DNA from: an uncultured Alteromonadaceae bacterium
GTDB lineage: Bacteria; Pseudomonadota; Gammaproteobacteria; Enterobacterales; Alteromonadaceae
Reading direction: 5' to 3'
DNA length: 64,000 nt
Assembly: GCA_947503265.1 (NCBI GenBank)
Contig: CANNDC010000008.1
Location: 62,001-126,000, forward strand
Part shown: in pieces, positions 45,176 through 56,530 of the stretch
Position numbering within the stretch: the first letter of the stretch is position 1
Layout: each line of letters begins with the position of its first letter
The notes under the pieces: generated by a model
The model's database searches: none
Told to the model about the DNA's origin: nothing
What the model saw: the letters and a program-made list of their open reading frames with translations, nothing else
Translations under genes and position numbers: made by a program

Positions 45176-46093
45176 ATGAAAAAAGATCTACTCACCTTTA
45201 AAGATTGGAACGCCGAAGATCTCGCTGGGCTGATTGGGTTAGCTGAATCCATCAAAACGACACCAGCCAAATACGCTGACGTGTTAAAAGGTAAATCAAT
45301 CGCTGCAATATTTGAGAAACCGTCGTTGCGAACTAGGGTGAGTTTTGATGTGGGTATCAACAAGCTTGGCGGCCACATGGTGTATTTAGACGTTCAATCT
45401 GGCAAGTTAGCCGGTCGTGAAGACGCAAAAGATACAGCAGCTAATTTAGCTTGCTGGACCGACGGTATCGTAGCCAGAGTATTTTCCCATCAAACCTTAG
45501 TGGAATTTTCTGAAGCGGCAGACATCCCTGTCATTAATGCACTGTGTGATTTGTATCACCCTTGCCAGGCAATCGCTGACTTCCTAACGCTAAAAGAAAC
45601 GTTTGGAAGCTTAGATAATCTCACTCTGGCCTACGTAGGCGACGGCAATAATGTGACCCATTCATTGATGATTATGGGCGCAATTCTGGGTGTTAATGTT
45701 GTTTCAGTCACACCAGAAGGTTATGAAGTAGATCAATCTATCTTTTCCCTGTGTACGACGTTAGCTAAAGCGAGTGGTGCCAAAATCACCCAAAGTTCTG
45801 ATATAAGTGCAGCCAAAGGCGCAAACGTGCTTTATGCCGATACCTGGTTATCAATGGGTGACGAAACACCATTGGAAAAAATCAAAGCTATATTCGACCC
45901 ATATAAGGTTGATGAAGCTATGATGAAGTTAACTGGGGCAACTCACGTTATGCACTGTCAACCTGCCCACCGAGATTTAGAAATTAGTGGCACGTTAATA
46001 GATTCTGAAGCGTCTTTATTAATGCAACAAGCCGAAAATCGTATGCATGGCCAAAATGCAATACTTACCCATTTATTTGAATCGAACTCTTAG
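45176..46093 (+). CDS. argF: Ornithine carbamoyltransferase
   Basis: Makes citrulline from ornithine and carbamoyl phosphate; 305 aa. The carbamoyl-phosphate loop reads [13 protein letters not shown] (SLRTR instead of the usual STRTR). [25 protein letters not shown] and the ornithine SMG loop (DTWLSMGDE) are intact. The HCLP motif reads [11 protein letters not shown], with Gln for Leu. SLRTR is known in some bacterial OTCases. HCQP is less usual but leaves the key Cys, so ornithine remains the likeliest substrate. It is located between argB and argG. Confidence 0.93.
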   Translation: MKKDLLTFKDWNAEDLAGLIGLAESIKTTPAKYADVLKGKSIAAIFEKPSLRTRVSFDVGINKLGGHMVYLDVQSGKLAGREDAKDTAANLACWTDGIVARVFSHQTLVEFSEAADIPVINALCDLYHPCQAIADFLTLKETFGSLDNLTLAYVGDGNNVTHSLMIMGAILGVNVVSVTPEGYEVDQSIFSLCTTLAKASGAKITQSSDISAAKGANVLYADTWLSMGDETPLEKIKAIFDPYKVDEAMMKLTGATHVMHCQPAHRDLEISGTLIDSEASLLMQQAENRMHGQNAILTHLFESNS

Positions 46094-46101
46094 GAATACC
46101 C

Positions 46102-47355
46102 ATGTCAAAGCAACCTATTAAAAAAGTCGTTCTTGCCTACTCTGGCGGACTAGATACCTCAGCCATTATTCCTTGGCTCAAAGAAAACTATGACTGTGAA
46201 GTGATCGCCTTTGCAGCAGATGTGGGACAAGGGGATGAAGAATTAGAAGGCCTTCACGAAAAAGCCATCGCAACAGGCGCGAGTGAATGCTACATCGTCG
46301 ATTTGAAAGAAGAATTTGTAGCGGATTATATTTATCCGACCATTACCACTGGTGCTGTGTATGAAGATGATTATCTGCTAGGTACTTCTATGGCCAGACC
46401 GGTTATCGCTAAAGCCCAAGTTGAAATTGCACGAAAAGTCGGTGCTGATGCCTTGTGTCATGGTTGTACCGGTAAAGGAAACGATCAAGTTCGATTTGAA
46501 AGTGCGTTTTCAGCTCTTGCACCTGACCTTCAGGTGATAGCGCCATGGCGTGAGTGGGACATGGTTTCGCGTGAAGATTTGCTTGATTATCTGGCAGAGC
46601 GAAATATTAAAACCAGTGCCTCTGCAACTAAGATATATAGCCGTGATGCCAATGTTTGGCACATTTCCCATGAGGGCGGCGAGTTAGAAGATCCTTGGTG
46701 TGAACCGACAAAAGAAATTTGGACAATGACAGTTGATCCCGAAGATGCGCCTGATACTGCCGAACGCGTACAGCTAAGTTTCGTTGAAGGTCGTTTAGTC
46801 GCTGTTAACAATGCTTACCTTTCGCCTTACCAAGCCCTTGTTAAGTTGAACGAATTAGCCGCTGCTCACGGAGTCGGTCGTATCGATATAGTTGAAAATA
46901 GATTAGTTGGTATGAAGTCTCGCGGCTGCTATGAAACACCGGGTGGCACAGTAATTATGGCCGCATATAAAGCGCTGGAATGCATGGTGTTAGACAAAAG
47001 TGCTTTTAAACATCGCGAATACCTGGGTTTAGAGTTTTCACACGTAATGTATGACGGTCGTTGGTTCACTTCCCTTTCTGATTCATTGCTTGCGGGTGCG
47101 GCAAGTTTCGCTGAACAAATTACCGGTGAGATAGTCGTCAAATTGTACAAAGGTCAAGCCACTGTTGTGCAACGCCAGTCTCCAAACAGTCTTTACTCTG
47201 AAGCGTTTGCAACCTTTGGTGAAGATGATGTTTATGATCAAAAACACGCTGAAGGATTTATTCGTTTGTTCAGTCTATCTAGTCGTATAAAGGCGTTAAA
47301 CGAGAATCCAGTTGCTGCTGAAGGTGAAAAGAAAAATAACGGAGAAAGACGCTAA
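46102..47355 (+). CDS. argG: Argininosuccinate synthase
   Basis: ATP-dependent ligase of citrulline and aspartate; 417 aa, of the ~400-residue bacterial type. The P-loop is [16 protein letters not shown]. The substrate region includes [30 protein letters not shown] and [25 protein letters not shown]. The C-terminal tail is hydrophilic. It is 8 bp after argF, and its TAA overlaps the argH ATG by one base. Confidence 0.97.
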   Translation: MSKQPIKKVVLAYSGGLDTSAIIPWLKENYDCEVIAFAADVGQGDEELEGLHEKAIATGASECYIVDLKEEFVADYIYPTITTGAVYEDDYLLGTSMARPVIAKAQVEIARKVGADALCHGCTGKGNDQVRFESAFSALAPDLQVIAPWREWDMVSREDLLDYLAERNIKTSASATKIYSRDANVWHISHEGGELEDPWCEPTKEIWTMTVDPEDAPDTAERVQLSFVEGRLVAVNNAYLSPYQALVKLNELAAAHGVGRIDIVENRLVGMKSRGCYETPGGTVIMAAYKALECMVLDKSAFKHREYLGLEFSHVMYDGRWFTSLSDSLLAGAASFAEQITGEIVVKLYKGQATVVQRQSPNSLYSEAFATFGEDDVYDQKHAEGFIRLFSLSSRIKALNENPVAAEGEKKNNGERR

Positions 47356-48734
47356 TGGGACTCTGGGGCGGACGCTTCCAAGAAGGTAGCAGTGACATGT
47401 TCAGGCAGGTCAATGACTCTTTGCCGTTTGACCGTGTGTTAGCCAGTCAAGATATCCGAGGATCCATTATTTGGTCTCGTGCTATCTCTAAAGCTGGGGT
47501 AATGAGTCAAGAGGAACAAGGTGAGATCGAAACCGTTCTTACTCAACTTCTTGAGAAAGCTGAAGCCGGTGAGTTGGACTTTGATGCCAGCGACGAAGAG
47601 GACATTCATAGCTTTGTCGAGGCCGCTCTCATTGACGCGCTTGGCGATCTTGGTCGTAAACTCCATACAGGAAGAAGCCGAAACGATCAGGTAGCTACTG
47701 ATTTTAGATTGTGGTGCAAAGAACACATTGAGTTTCTTAGAAAAGATATCATTGCCGTGATCGCATCGTTGGTGAAATCTGCCGATCAGTTCCGCACCGC
47801 CATTTTACCCGGTTACACCCATTTACAGAGAGCGCAACCTGTTCGCTATCCCCACTGGTGTTTGGCCTATGTTGAGATGCTTAAGCGTGACCTAAGTCGC
47901 CTTGATGATCTGCTTAAGCGCATGGATCAAAGCCCTCTAGGTTGCGGTGCGCTAGCGGGTACAACCTACCCCATAGATCGCCAACAAATTGCTGATCAAC
48001 TCGGTTTTGCTACGCCATGTCTTAACAGTTTGGATGCAGTGTCTGATCGTGACTATGTATTGGAACTTATGTTCGCTGCTAGTACGAGTATGATGCATCT
48101 GTCGCGTATGGCTGAAGATTTAATTTTCTTCAATTCGGGCGAAGCGGGTTTTATAAAACTAGGTGATCAGGTCACTTCGGGCTCTTCATTGATGCCGCAA
48201 AAGAAAAATCCTGATGCACTCGAACTCATGCGTGGTAAATGTGGCCGAGTATTTGGCAGTCTTCAAGCATTGTTAGTGACCATGAAAGGTCTTCCTCTGG
48301 CCTACAACAAAGATATGCAAGAAGACAAAGAAGGCGCATTTGACGCTGTCAATCAATGGCATATTTGCTTATGTATTGCCAGCGAAGTCATCGATACTAT
48401 TGAACTAAATGTAGAACGCTGCGCGCAAGCTGCCAGTCAAGGGTATGCAAATGCAACTGAATTGGCAGATTATCTTGTGGAAAAAGGTATTCCATTTAGA
48501 ACAGCTCATGACATTTCCGGGCAAGTTGTTCTTGCTGCATTGGAACAAAATAAGCCTATCGAAGCGCTTTCCCTTGAAGAATTGAAAACATTCAATAATT
48601 TGATCGACGATGACGTCTATCCAATATTGGAACTAGAGTATCTGGTTGATAAACGAGATATTCTCGGTGGCACAGGTGCTAAACCTGTTTTTGCCGCGCT
48701 CGATTCGGCACTTGCAGAATTCTGCAACGGTTAG
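47355..48734 (+). CDS. argH: Argininosuccinate lyase
   Basis: Splits argininosuccinate into arginine and fumarate; 459 aa, fumarase/aspartase superfamily. Blocks visible: [38 protein letters not shown] and the signature [20 protein letters not shown] with the catalytic Ser. Its ATG overlaps the argG stop. Unlike Vibrio and some relatives, where argH is fused to an argA domain, argA here is a separate complete gene 16 bp downstream. Confidence 0.96.
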   Translation: MGLWGGRFQEGSSDMFRQVNDSLPFDRVLASQDIRGSIIWSRAISKAGVMSQEEQGEIETVLTQLLEKAEAGELDFDASDEEDIHSFVEAALIDALGDLGRKLHTGRSRNDQVATDFRLWCKEHIEFLRKDIIAVIASLVKSADQFRTAILPGYTHLQRAQPVRYPHWCLAYVEMLKRDLSRLDDLLKRMDQSPLGCGALAGTTYPIDRQQIADQLGFATPCLNSLDAVSDRDYVLELMFAASTSMMHLSRMAEDLIFFNSGEAGFIKLGDQVTSGSSLMPQKKNPDALELMRGKCGRVFGSLQALLVTMKGLPLAYNKDMQEDKEGAFDAVNQWHICLCIASEVIDTIELNVERCAQAASQGYANATELADYLVEKGIPFRTAHDISGQVVLAALEQNKPIEALSLEELKTFNNLIDDDVYPILELEYLVDKRDILGGTGAKPVFAALDSALAEFCNG

Positions 48735-48750
48735 ATAGGAAATCTGGATA

Positions 48751-50061
48751 ATGGTTCTTTCTCATATTGATAGCGTTAAACTGTTTCGCAATTCTGCCCC
48801 CTACATCAATGCGCACAGAGGAAAAACCTTTGTCGTCGTTTTCGGTGGTGAGGCGGTCGAAGATAAAAACTTTGGCAACATTATCAATGATATCGCACTG
48901 TTAAACAGCCTAGGTGTTAGGTTGGTATTAGTGCATGGGGCAAGACCGCAAATTGATCAACGCATTGCATTGAGAGGGTTGGATAAACGCTTTCATGAAA
49001 ACATCAGGCTAACGAATAAAGATACCCTGGAATCAGTTAAAGACGCTGCCGGATCGGTTCGTTCTCAGATTGAAGCACGTTTAACCATGGGGCTGGCTAA
49101 TTCCCCCATGCATGGTTCACAAATTCGCGTTTGTTCCGGAAACTTAGTTGTTGCCATGCCTATTGGCGTCAGAGACGGAGTGGATTTTGAACACACGGGT
49201 TTGGTAAGGCGTATTGATAAAGATGGCATCAGTGATCATCTAGACGATGGTTCGATAGTGCTTCTTCCGCCCATGGGTTATTCTTCTACAGGAGAAGTGT
49301 TTAACCTTTCACACGAAGACGTAGCTACTCAGACTGCTATTGCATTAAATGCCGACAAATTAGTATTCCTGACTGAGAACGAAGGGTTGATAGATACAGA
49401 AGGTAAATTACTCAGAAATATTAATTCAGAAAAGCTTTCAGAGATGTTAAGCGAACCTCACTTTAAGCCGCAACGCACCATACTTCAGGCGATTGAAGAC
49501 ACGCTTCATGCAGGTGTACCTCGGTGTCATTGTGTGAGTTACCAACGTGACGGTGCCATGTTGCAAGAGCTATTCACAAGAGATGGTGCTGGTTCTTTGG
49601 TTTCCCAACGTCACTATGAGCAATTGCGTCAAGCGAGAATTGAAGATGTAGGCGGTATTCTGCAATTGATAAAACCGCTGGAAGAAAAAGGCATATTGGT
49701 AAAGCGTTCACGAGAACGTTTGGAAGCTGAAATAGAACGATTTACATTAATAGAAAGAGACGGCATGGTTGTCGCTTGTGCCGCCTTGTACCCTTACCCC
49801 AATGAACGCTGTGCTGAGCTAGCCTGCGTTGCAACTCACCCTGACTATCGTGGAAAGAACAGAGGCGAACGCCTTCTTAATGCTGTGAAAGACTATGCTA
49901 TCAATAGCGGCCTTGATTCTATTTTCGTGCTAACCACAGTGACTGCACACTGGTTCCAAGAGCAAGGATTTATACCTGACAATATAGAAAACCTGCCAGA
50001 GTCGAAAAAACAGCTGTATAATTTTCAGCGAAATTCGAAAGTTTTTACCTTAAACCTCTAG
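48751..50061 (+). CDS. argA: N-acetylglutamate synthase
   Basis: First committed step of arginine synthesis and usual target of arginine feedback. The protein is 436 aa: an amino-acid kinase domain (about 1-285: [50 protein letters not shown]) then a GNAT acetyltransferase domain ([21 protein letters not shown]). Both domains are intact. It is last gene of argCBFGHA and overlaps the end of convergent maeA by 4 bp, leaving no room for a separate terminator. Confidence 0.95.
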   Translation: MVLSHIDSVKLFRNSAPYINAHRGKTFVVVFGGEAVEDKNFGNIINDIALLNSLGVRLVLVHGARPQIDQRIALRGLDKRFHENIRLTNKDTLESVKDAAGSVRSQIEARLTMGLANSPMHGSQIRVCSGNLVVAMPIGVRDGVDFEHTGLVRRIDKDGISDHLDDGSIVLLPPMGYSSTGEVFNLSHEDVATQTAIALNADKLVFLTENEGLIDTEGKLLRNINSEKLSEMLSEPHFKPQRTILQAIEDTLHAGVPRCHCVSYQRDGAMLQELFTRDGAGSLVSQRHYEQLRQARIEDVGGILQLIKPLEEKGILVKRSRERLEAEIERFTLIERDGMVVACAALYPYPNERCAELACVATHPDYRGKNRGERLLNAVKDYAINSGLDSIFVLTTVTAHWFQEQGFIPDNIENLPESKKQLYNFQRNSKVFTLNL

Positions 50062-51746
50062 ATGCTAACGCGCTTGTACTCTCTGTATTCAGCAGTCCAG
50101 AAATTTTTCTCAATAGCATTTTTCAACATATCATCAGACATTTCCAATGCCAGATTTTGTTCTATAGCAACTTTACCAACAGCGAAAGCTATCTTCTTGC
50201 TCAGCGTCGCTATTTCCGTCAATGGTGGTAACAACGCACCGCTACCCGAATTTGCAATAGGCGAAGCTGCAGCTAGGGCCTCGCTACTCGCCATGAGCAT
50301 ATCTTCACTAACCAATTTAGATTTGACCGCAAGTACACCAAGGCCAATACCAGGGAAAATATAGCTATTGTTGCATTGAGCAACATGGAATGTTTTGCCG
50401 TTATGTGTCACAGGTTTAAATGGACTACCCGTAGCGAGAATGACTTCTCCGTTAGTCCACTCTATGACCTGTTGAGGCGTTGCTTCGACCTGTCTAGATG
50501 GGTTACTGAGCGGAAAAATGATCGGTAAACTGCAGTTCGCTTTCATCGCTTTGATGACGGTTTCAGTGAACAAACCAGCTTGCCCAGAAACGCCTATCAA
50601 AATATCCGGTTGAGCACAATTTACCACGTCAAGAAGTGACGCCCATTGACCACTGAATGACCAATCTGCCAATGCAACTTGTTGCTGAACAAGTTTTTGT
50701 TGAAAATCACGTAAGCCGTCCATTCCCTCAGTCAGCAATCCGTACCTATCCACCATGTACACTTGGCTTCGCGCTTGTTCGTCAGAGATGCCTTCCTGAC
50801 ACATTCTGCGAATGATCATTTCAGCGATACCGCAACCTGCAGAACCTGCGCCAACAAATACTACTTTCTGTTCACTCAGTTTTGCTTTTTTACTTCTGCA
50901 AGCCGCCAAAATTGAACCTAAAGTGACTGCCGCCGTTCCCTGAATATCGTCATTAAAACAACAAATTTTATCGCGATACCTTTCTAGCAAAGGCATGGCG
51001 TTGGGCTGGGCAAAATCTTCAAACTGAATCAATACACCAGGCCAGCGTTCTTGTGCTGTCTGAATAAAGAGATCGACGAAATTATTGTACTCATCTTGCT
51101 CTATCCGCTTATGGCGTGAACCCATATACATGGGGTCATTGAGTAACTTTTCATTATTTGTTCCCACATCTAAAGTCACGGGCAATGTATACGCGGGGCT
51201 AATACCACCGCACGCTGTATACAAGGACAATTTACCAACGGGAATTCCCATTCCACCAATGCCCTGATCACCAAGCCCCAGAATGCGTTCGCCATCGGTT
51301 ACAACAATAACCTTTACTTTGCGTTTAGTCGCATTGCGAAGGATATCTTCCATATTGGCGCGTTCCGCATAAGAGATAAACAAACCTCGAGAACTACGAT
51401 AAATGTCCGAAAATTGCTCGCACGCGTCACCTACCGTGGGGGTGTAGATAATCGGCATCATTTCTTCAATGTGTGACTGGACCAATCTATAAAACAAGGT
51501 TTCGTTGTTATCTTGGATAGCACGAAGATAAATATGTTTGTTAATAGCAGACTCAAAACTGCAATACTGCATGTAAGCCCGATCAACCTGCTCTTCAATA
51601 CTTTCGTATCGAGGTGGCAGTAAGCCGGCTAAATTAAATATTTGCCTTTCTCTGGCAGTAAAAGCACTGCCTTTGTTGAGAAGAGGAGTCTCTAGCAACG
51701 CTGGTCCAGCGTGCGGGATGTAGAGATGTTTTGATGATTTATTCAT
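50058..51746 (-). CDS. maeA: NAD-dependent malic enzyme
   Basis: Oxidative decarboxylation of malate to pyruvate; 562 aa (E. coli MaeA 565). Motifs: [55 protein letters not shown] (read in parts), [33 protein letters not shown] and the NAD fold [16 protein letters not shown]. It starts 14 bp after mrcA on the same strand, so read-through from mrcA is likely. Confidence 0.96.
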   Translation of the reverse strand: MNKSSKHLYIPHAGPALLETPLLNKGSAFTARERQIFNLAGLLPPRYESIEEQVDRAYMQYCSFESAINKHIYLRAIQDNNETLFYRLVQSHIEEMMPIIYTPTVGDACEQFSDIYRSSRGLFISYAERANMEDILRNATKRKVKVIVVTDGERILGLGDQGIGGMGIPVGKLSLYTACGGISPAYTLPVTLDVGTNNEKLLNDPMYMGSRHKRIEQDEYNNFVDLFIQTAQERWPGVLIQFEDFAQPNAMPLLERYRDKICCFNDDIQGTAAVTLGSILAACRSKKAKLSEQKVVFVGAGSAGCGIAEMIIRRMCQEGISDEQARSQVYMVDRYGLLTEGMDGLRDFQQKLVQQQVALADWSFSGQWASLLDVVNCAQPDILIGVSGQAGLFTETVIKAMKANCSLPIIFPLSNPSRQVEATPQQVIEWTNGEVILATGSPFKPVTHNGKTFHVAQCNNSYIFPGIGLGVLAVKSKLVSEDMLMASSEALAAASPIANSGSGALLPPLTEIATLSKKIAFAVGKVAIEQNLALEMSDDMLKNAIEKNFWTAEYREYKRVSI

Positions 51747-51760
51747 TATTTTCCGTTAGC

Positions 51761-54496
51761 TTAGAAAATTTCTTCAGGCTCAGATTTATTGCCTTCGGAA
51801 CTTTCAAATGGATCGATCACTTCGTTACTTTGAACATAGTTGGTAGGTTCAGTTCCTTCAACAAAATATTCAAACATTGATGTGTAGTCTGTGCGTTTCG
51901 TTAACTTTCCACTTGCCCTGTCGATTCTCACTGTGATTATGCCTTCAGGAATCGGCTTGGCCACTTCCGGCACATCTGCCAATACGTCAGCCATGAATCG
52001 GATCCAAGCGGGCTGCGCGGCTTTCGCACCGTCTTCACCACCAAACATGGCATTGCCAATCCAGTTGTATTTATCGGGGTTTTGATTGATTAAATTTTGA
52101 TTTCGACTGGTGCGCCCTAATGCTCTACTCATGTCGTCAAATCCTACCCAAGATGTGGCAACTAAGTCGGGAGAATAACCGCTAAACCAAGTGTCTTTTG
52201 AGTCATTTGTTGTGCCTGTTTTACCGGCAAGATCGTTGCGTCCAAGAATATTTCTTGCTCGCCAACCCGTGCCCTGCCAATACGTATTGCGACTCGCATC
52301 ATCACTCCAACGGCCATTTCCGCGTACCGCCGTGCGCATCATTTCTCTGACTAAATACGCATTTTGTGCCGAAATAACACGTTCTGCATAGATGGTATCA
52401 GGTAAATCATCCTGTGGTTCTGCCTCTTGTAATTCGTTGTTTTGCACACCGAGTTCAGCTGCAAGCATCGCTTCTATGTCTTGTTCACTCAAGGCTTCTA
52501 GTTCAGACAAATCTTGCTCTTCTTGCATTGCGGCCATTTCCTCTTCCTGCTCACATGTATCACACGCAATTGCTGGATTTGACTGCCATAAAACCTTACC
52601 GAAATCATCTTCAATCCGTTGAATAAAATGAGGGCGAACATAAAACCCACCATTGGCAATCACAGACATGCCTGTCGCCACTTCTAATGGCGTGTGTGAT
52701 GCCGAACCAAGGGATAAAGTTTCATCTTTATTGATTTCATCGGGATCGAAACCGAACTTACTTAAATGTTGCACAACATTATCAATACCGATTGCGCGGA
52801 GAAGTCGCACAGAGACCACATTCTTAGACTTACCCAACGCCACTCTCATACGAATAGGACCATCATAGACAGGCGGAGAGTTCTGCGGTCGCCACGCTAC
52901 CCCAGTACTGGCATCCCACTGATTGATCGGCGCATCATTTATGACGCTGGCTAGGGTGTATCCGTTGTCCAATGCGGCAGAATAGATAAAAGGCTTAATA
53001 TTCGAGCCAACTTGGCGTTTCGCTTGAGTCGCTCGGTTAAATTGGCTTTGATAAAAACTATACCCACCAACAACCGCTCTGACCGCTCCATTGCTCGGGT
53101 CCAAAGCCACAAACGCACTAGAAGCAGCTGGCAACTGAGCTAACTGCCATGCTTGATCTGTTTCTCTTTGACGAACCCATATTAATGCGCCCTCTATGAG
53201 AATATCAGCCGCCGATTTTGGATCTGGTCCCTGACGGTTATCGTCGATAAATGCCCTAGCCCAATTTAACCCATTCCAGTCTATTTCTAGGGAGCCATTT
53301 TCTAGGGTCAGCACTTGGATGCTTTGCTCGCTCACACTTGTAACGATAGCTGGTATAAGTGGACCAATAGGGTTATAGACTGTTAACTCTTCTAGCATTT
53401 GCTCTTCTGACCATGGTTCATCAGCCAAGGTATCTTCAGACGCTTGTGATTCTGTTAGCTCACTTGTTAACGACGGCGAATCGGTATTTACATCACCGGA
53501 ATCCTCATCAACGGGTATATTCCATAGCTGTTTTATTGGTCCTCTGTAGCCGTGCCGTTCATCATAATCGTGCAAGTTGCGCAACACTGCTTTTTGCGCA
53601 GCAAGTTGCATATCCGCAGGCGCTGTTGCGAATACCTGATAACCGCCAGTTTCAGCTTCTTCTTTGCCATAAATCTCTATCATCTCGTTGTAAATGATAT
53701 CGGCCAAATAAGGGGCATCTAGGGTAATTTCAGCACCATGCTTTTTAGAAATTACTTCTTCATTTGCTGATGCTTGAAATTCCTGTTCAGTAATAAACTC
53801 TTCGTCAAGCATTCTAAGCAAAACTATCCTGCGCCTTTGCTTGGCATTTTCAGGTGAGCTAATTGGGTTTAAGGTGGAAGGAGCTTTCGGCAACCCAGCA
53901 ATGGTAGCCATTTCAGCCAAAGTGAGTTCTTGCACTGACTTACCATAGTAAACCTGCGCAGCAGCACCAAAACCGAATGCTCGATGGCCTAATTCCACCT
54001 TATTTAAGTAGAGCTCCAATATCTCATCTTTACTTAGCAGGCCTTCCATATGCCATGCGATAAAGATTTCTTTTATCTTTCGAATATATGTCTTTTCACG
54101 GGTTAGAAAGAACCCACGAGCCAACTGCATCGTCAGGGTACTGCCCCCTTGTCCACGCTCACCAGTCACAACTAAGTTGACAAAAGCGCGTAACATTCCA
54201 ATGGGATCGATTCCAGGATGATCATAAAAACGACTGTCTTCCGTGGCAAGAACAGCATTAATTAGCTGCTGTGGGACCTCGTCTAAATCGAGGGGAATAC
54301 GCCTTTTCACGCCGAATTGCGAAATCAGCTTGCCGTCTTGAGTATAGATTCTCATTGGGGTTTGCAGCTTTACGTCCTTGAGCACAGCGACACTTGGCAA
54401 ATCCGGTTTAATGTAATAATACATACCGACAAGAGACACAATTCCTATCAAGACACACGCGACAGAAAATATAGATAACAGTTTGATATACTTCAC
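51761..54496 (-). CDS. mrcA: Penicillin-binding protein 1A
   Basis: Bifunctional peptidoglycan synthase of 911 aa with one N-terminal TM helix (LLSIFSVACVLIGIVSLVGMYY). The GT51 glycosyltransferase has its catalytic Glu in ATEDSRFYDHPGID (about 86) and GGSTLTMQLARGFFL. An OB-like insert with an acidic linker follows. The transpeptidase has SxxK in VGSNIKPFIYS (about 497) and KTGTTNDSKDTWFSGY (about 760). Two acidic inserts (rich in Ser/Glu around 345-375 and in Glu/Gln around 635-690) make it about 60 residues longer than E. coli PBP1A. It is divergent from pilMNOPQ, as in E. coli and Pseudomonas. Confidence 0.96.
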   Translation of the reverse strand: MKYIKLLSIFSVACVLIGIVSLVGMYYYIKPDLPSVAVLKDVKLQTPMRIYTQDGKLISQFGVKRRIPLDLDEVPQQLINAVLATEDSRFYDHPGIDPIGMLRAFVNLVVTGERGQGGSTLTMQLARGFFLTREKTYIRKIKEIFIAWHMEGLLSKDEILELYLNKVELGHRAFGFGAAAQVYYGKSVQELTLAEMATIAGLPKAPSTLNPISSPENAKQRRRIVLLRMLDEEFITEQEFQASANEEVISKKHGAEITLDAPYLADIIYNEMIEIYGKEEAETGGYQVFATAPADMQLAAQKAVLRNLHDYDERHGYRGPIKQLWNIPVDEDSGDVNTDSPSLTSELTESQASEDTLADEPWSEEQMLEELTVYNPIGPLIPAIVTSVSEQSIQVLTLENGSLEIDWNGLNWARAFIDDNRQGPDPKSAADILIEGALIWVRQRETDQAWQLAQLPAASSAFVALDPSNGAVRAVVGGYSFYQSQFNRATQAKRQVGSNIKPFIYSAALDNGYTLASVINDAPINQWDASTGVAWRPQNSPPVYDGPIRMRVALGKSKNVVSVRLLRAIGIDNVVQHLSKFGFDPDEINKDETLSLGSASHTPLEVATGMSVIANGGFYVRPHFIQRIEDDFGKVLWQSNPAIACDTCEQEEEMAAMQEEQDLSELEALSEQDIEAMLAAELGVQNNELQEAEPQDDLPDTIYAERVISAQNAYLVREMMRTAVRGNGRWSDDASRNTYWQGTGWRARNILGRNDLAGKTGTTNDSKDTWFSGYSPDLVATSWVGFDDMSRALGRTSRNQNLINQNPDKYNWIGNAMFGGEDGAKAAQPAWIRFMADVLADVPEVAKPIPEGIITVRIDRASGKLTKRTDYTSMFEYFVEGTEPTNYVQSNEVIDPFESSEGNKSEPEEIF

Positions 54497-54851
54497 AAAT
54501 TTATTGATACCAGAGCAATTTTAACAATATGGCTTTGCGGCTTTAGCAAAACAGCCAACCTAAACTTAAAGGGATTTATTTGTCCCTGCTTTCCAAGCGG
54601 TACATTATATCGACTTAAAATTTCTTTACAGCCTTTTATTTTCAAAGTGTTGAAGTTTGAATTTATTCAACTTTAGTCAACTTCTTCCGATACCTATAAG
54701 AACGAGTACCGTCTAGATTTGCCTAGATTTTTACGCATATAGCAAAACGTCTCCTATATTTATACCTATGTGTATTTATTGGAACCATTAGTCAGAACAA
54801 AATGAGTAATAATGTTAGAACTAAAGTAACCCATAAGGTTCAGAACTGATT
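54497..54851. other. 355-bp divergent promoter region of mrcA and pilM
   Basis: AT-rich, no gene seen. It must hold promoters for both operons. An imperfect inverted repeat (GTTTGAAT/ATTCAAC) lies near 54655-54671. No clear -35/-10 pair stands out to me. Confidence 0.4.
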
Positions 54852-55958
54852 GTGTTAAGAGAACTTTTTAAGAAAAAAGTGTCGCAAATGATCGGCCTTG
54901 ATATCGGCACGAGATACGTGAAAGCTGTGCTCTTTGAGCAAGATGGCGATCTTATCAAAGTGCAAGGTTTTGCGTGTGAGCAAATCAGTGGCAATGCCTT
55001 TGTTGATCGTGAGATCAAAGATTTTGACGCAGTGAGCACCGCTTTGCGAAAAGTTAAACTTGGTCTCAAAACGAAAAATAAGTCCGTCGCTGTCGCCGTT
55101 TCGGGTTCTTCAGTGATTACCAAACTGGTTTTCATGGACCCAGATCAAAACGATTTCGAATTAGAAGGTCAAATAGAGTTGGAAGCAGACAGTCTTATTC
55201 CTTATCCTCTTGACGAAGTATACCTAGACTTTGAAGAGCTTGGTGAAAGCGAGACACACATAGGTAAAGTGGATGTTCTTCTCAGCGCAGCACATAAAGA
55301 TATGATTGACAGTCGCATCACTTTGTTAAGAGAGGTGCATTTCGAACCTAAAGTGATGGATATCGAGGGATATGCACTGGGCAATGCACTCAGGGCTTTT
55401 GCGAAGAGCAGAGTAGATTCCGAAGCAACAGAAACAGACGCGATAAAAGCAGAGGCCGAACCCTTATGTTGCATTAATATTGGTGCGAGCTTGTTACAGG
55501 TATGTGTGGTTAAGAACGACAAGGTCGTTTACAGCAAAGAGCACGTTTTTGGCTTAGATTCCTTGGTGCAAGATTTGAGTATTGTCCACACTTTAGAGCG
55601 ACAAGAAACAGAATCTCAACTTGTAAACGGCGAATTACCTGCAAATTGGCGCCAAGATACCTTTCCCATTTTCCTTTCGAATTTAACGCAGCACCTGAGT
55701 CGTGCAATGCAAATGTATATTAGTAGCACGAATGCAGAACGTCCCCAGTCAATTATGATTTGTGGCGGTGGAGCAAATATAGAGTTAATTGCTGAAGATC
55801 TGGAAAATGAGCTTTCAGTTGATGTGAAAGTGTTTAATCCTTTCGAAAATATGCAAATTAGTGAAAAAGTTCAACAGCAAGGTTTTGAAAGTATGGCTCC
55901 GCAATTGGCAATTGCGGCTGGTTTGGCTTATCGGAGTTTTGAGCCATGTCACATATAA
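54852..55958 (+). CDS. pilM: Type IV pilus assembly protein PilM
   Basis: Actin-like cytoplasmic ATPase-fold protein that binds the PilN N-terminus and couples the pilus motor to the periplasmic alignment complex. The protein is 368 aa. It starts VLRELFKKKVSQMIGLDIGTRYVKAVLF; phosphate loops INIGASLLQVCVV and MICGGGANIELI are present. It starts at GTG 54852 and overlaps pilN by 13 bp. Confidence 0.94.
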   Translation: MLRELFKKKVSQMIGLDIGTRYVKAVLFEQDGDLIKVQGFACEQISGNAFVDREIKDFDAVSTALRKVKLGLKTKNKSVAVAVSGSSVITKLVFMDPDQNDFELEGQIELEADSLIPYPLDEVYLDFEELGESETHIGKVDVLLSAAHKDMIDSRITLLREVHFEPKVMDIEGYALGNALRAFAKSRVDSEATETDAIKAEAEPLCCINIGASLLQVCVVKNDKVVYSKEHVFGLDSLVQDLSIVHTLERQETESQLVNGELPANWRQDTFPIFLSNLTQHLSRAMQMYISSTNAERPQSIMICGGGANIELIAEDLENELSVDVKVFNPFENMQISEKVQQQGFESMAPQLAIAAGLAYRSFEPCHI

Positions 55959-56530
55959 ATTTATTGCCTTGGCGCGAGTCTCTTAGACAACAACAGAAAA
56001 AAGAGTTTTTGACACTGTTATTTGCTGTGGCGTTATTTGTACTGATTATTGTTTATTTGATCGGTATGTTGATTGATAGTCAAATTGCCAATCAAAATCA
56101 ACGTAATGGATTTATGGAAGGCCAGATCCAAGTTCTCGATACCCAGATCGCAAAAATTAAAGATATTAAAGAAACCAAAAACGCCATCGAACAGCGTATG
56201 GCCTTGATTGAACAGTTGCAGACGAGTCGCAACGTCGCGCCCATCGTCTTGGATGAGTTGGTTAAGATAGTCCCACAAGGAATTTCGTTTCGTAGTTTTT
56301 CCAGAATTGATAACTTAATTGAAGTGTCTGGAGTCAGTGAATCAAACAATAGACTCTCTTCGTTCATGCGTAAATTGGAGGAATCGAAAGTATTCGGTAA
56401 TGGCGAATTGTCTTCGATAGTAGCTGATACTTCCGCTTCTGATGCCGTTAGTGACTTCAAACTCACCTTCGCGATAGATGCAACGGTCGCGCCTGATTTT
56501 TCTGAAAATGAACAGGAGGCTCAGCAATGA
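55946..56530 (+). CDS. pilN: Type IV pilus assembly protein PilN
   Basis: Inner-membrane bitopic protein of 194 aa. The conserved cytoplasmic INLLPWRE motif (residues 4-11, SHINLLPWRESLRQQQKKEFL) docks onto PilM. It is followed by TM helix 24-42 and a periplasmic coiled coil with a ferredoxin-like domain. It overlaps pilO by 4 bp. Confidence 0.94.
   Translation: MSHINLLPWRESLRQQQKKEFLTLLFAVALFVLIIVYLIGMLIDSQIANQNQRNGFMEGQIQVLDTQIAKIKDIKETKNAIEQRMALIEQLQTSRNVAPIVLDELVKIVPQGISFRSFSRIDNLIEVSGVSESNNRLSSFMRKLEESKVFGNGELSSIVADTSASDAVSDFKLTFAIDATVAPDFSENEQEAQQ

Noticed and set aside
44827..45378. 183-codon minus-strand ORF across argB/argF
   Set aside because: It is antisense to two intact arginine genes, spans their junction, and its translation has no domain-like pattern (Ser/Ala/Leu-rich shadow composition).
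52653..53697. Several plus-strand ORFs of 60-95 codons inside mrcA
   Set aside because: Antisense shadows of a fully intact PBP1A gene; none has start signals.
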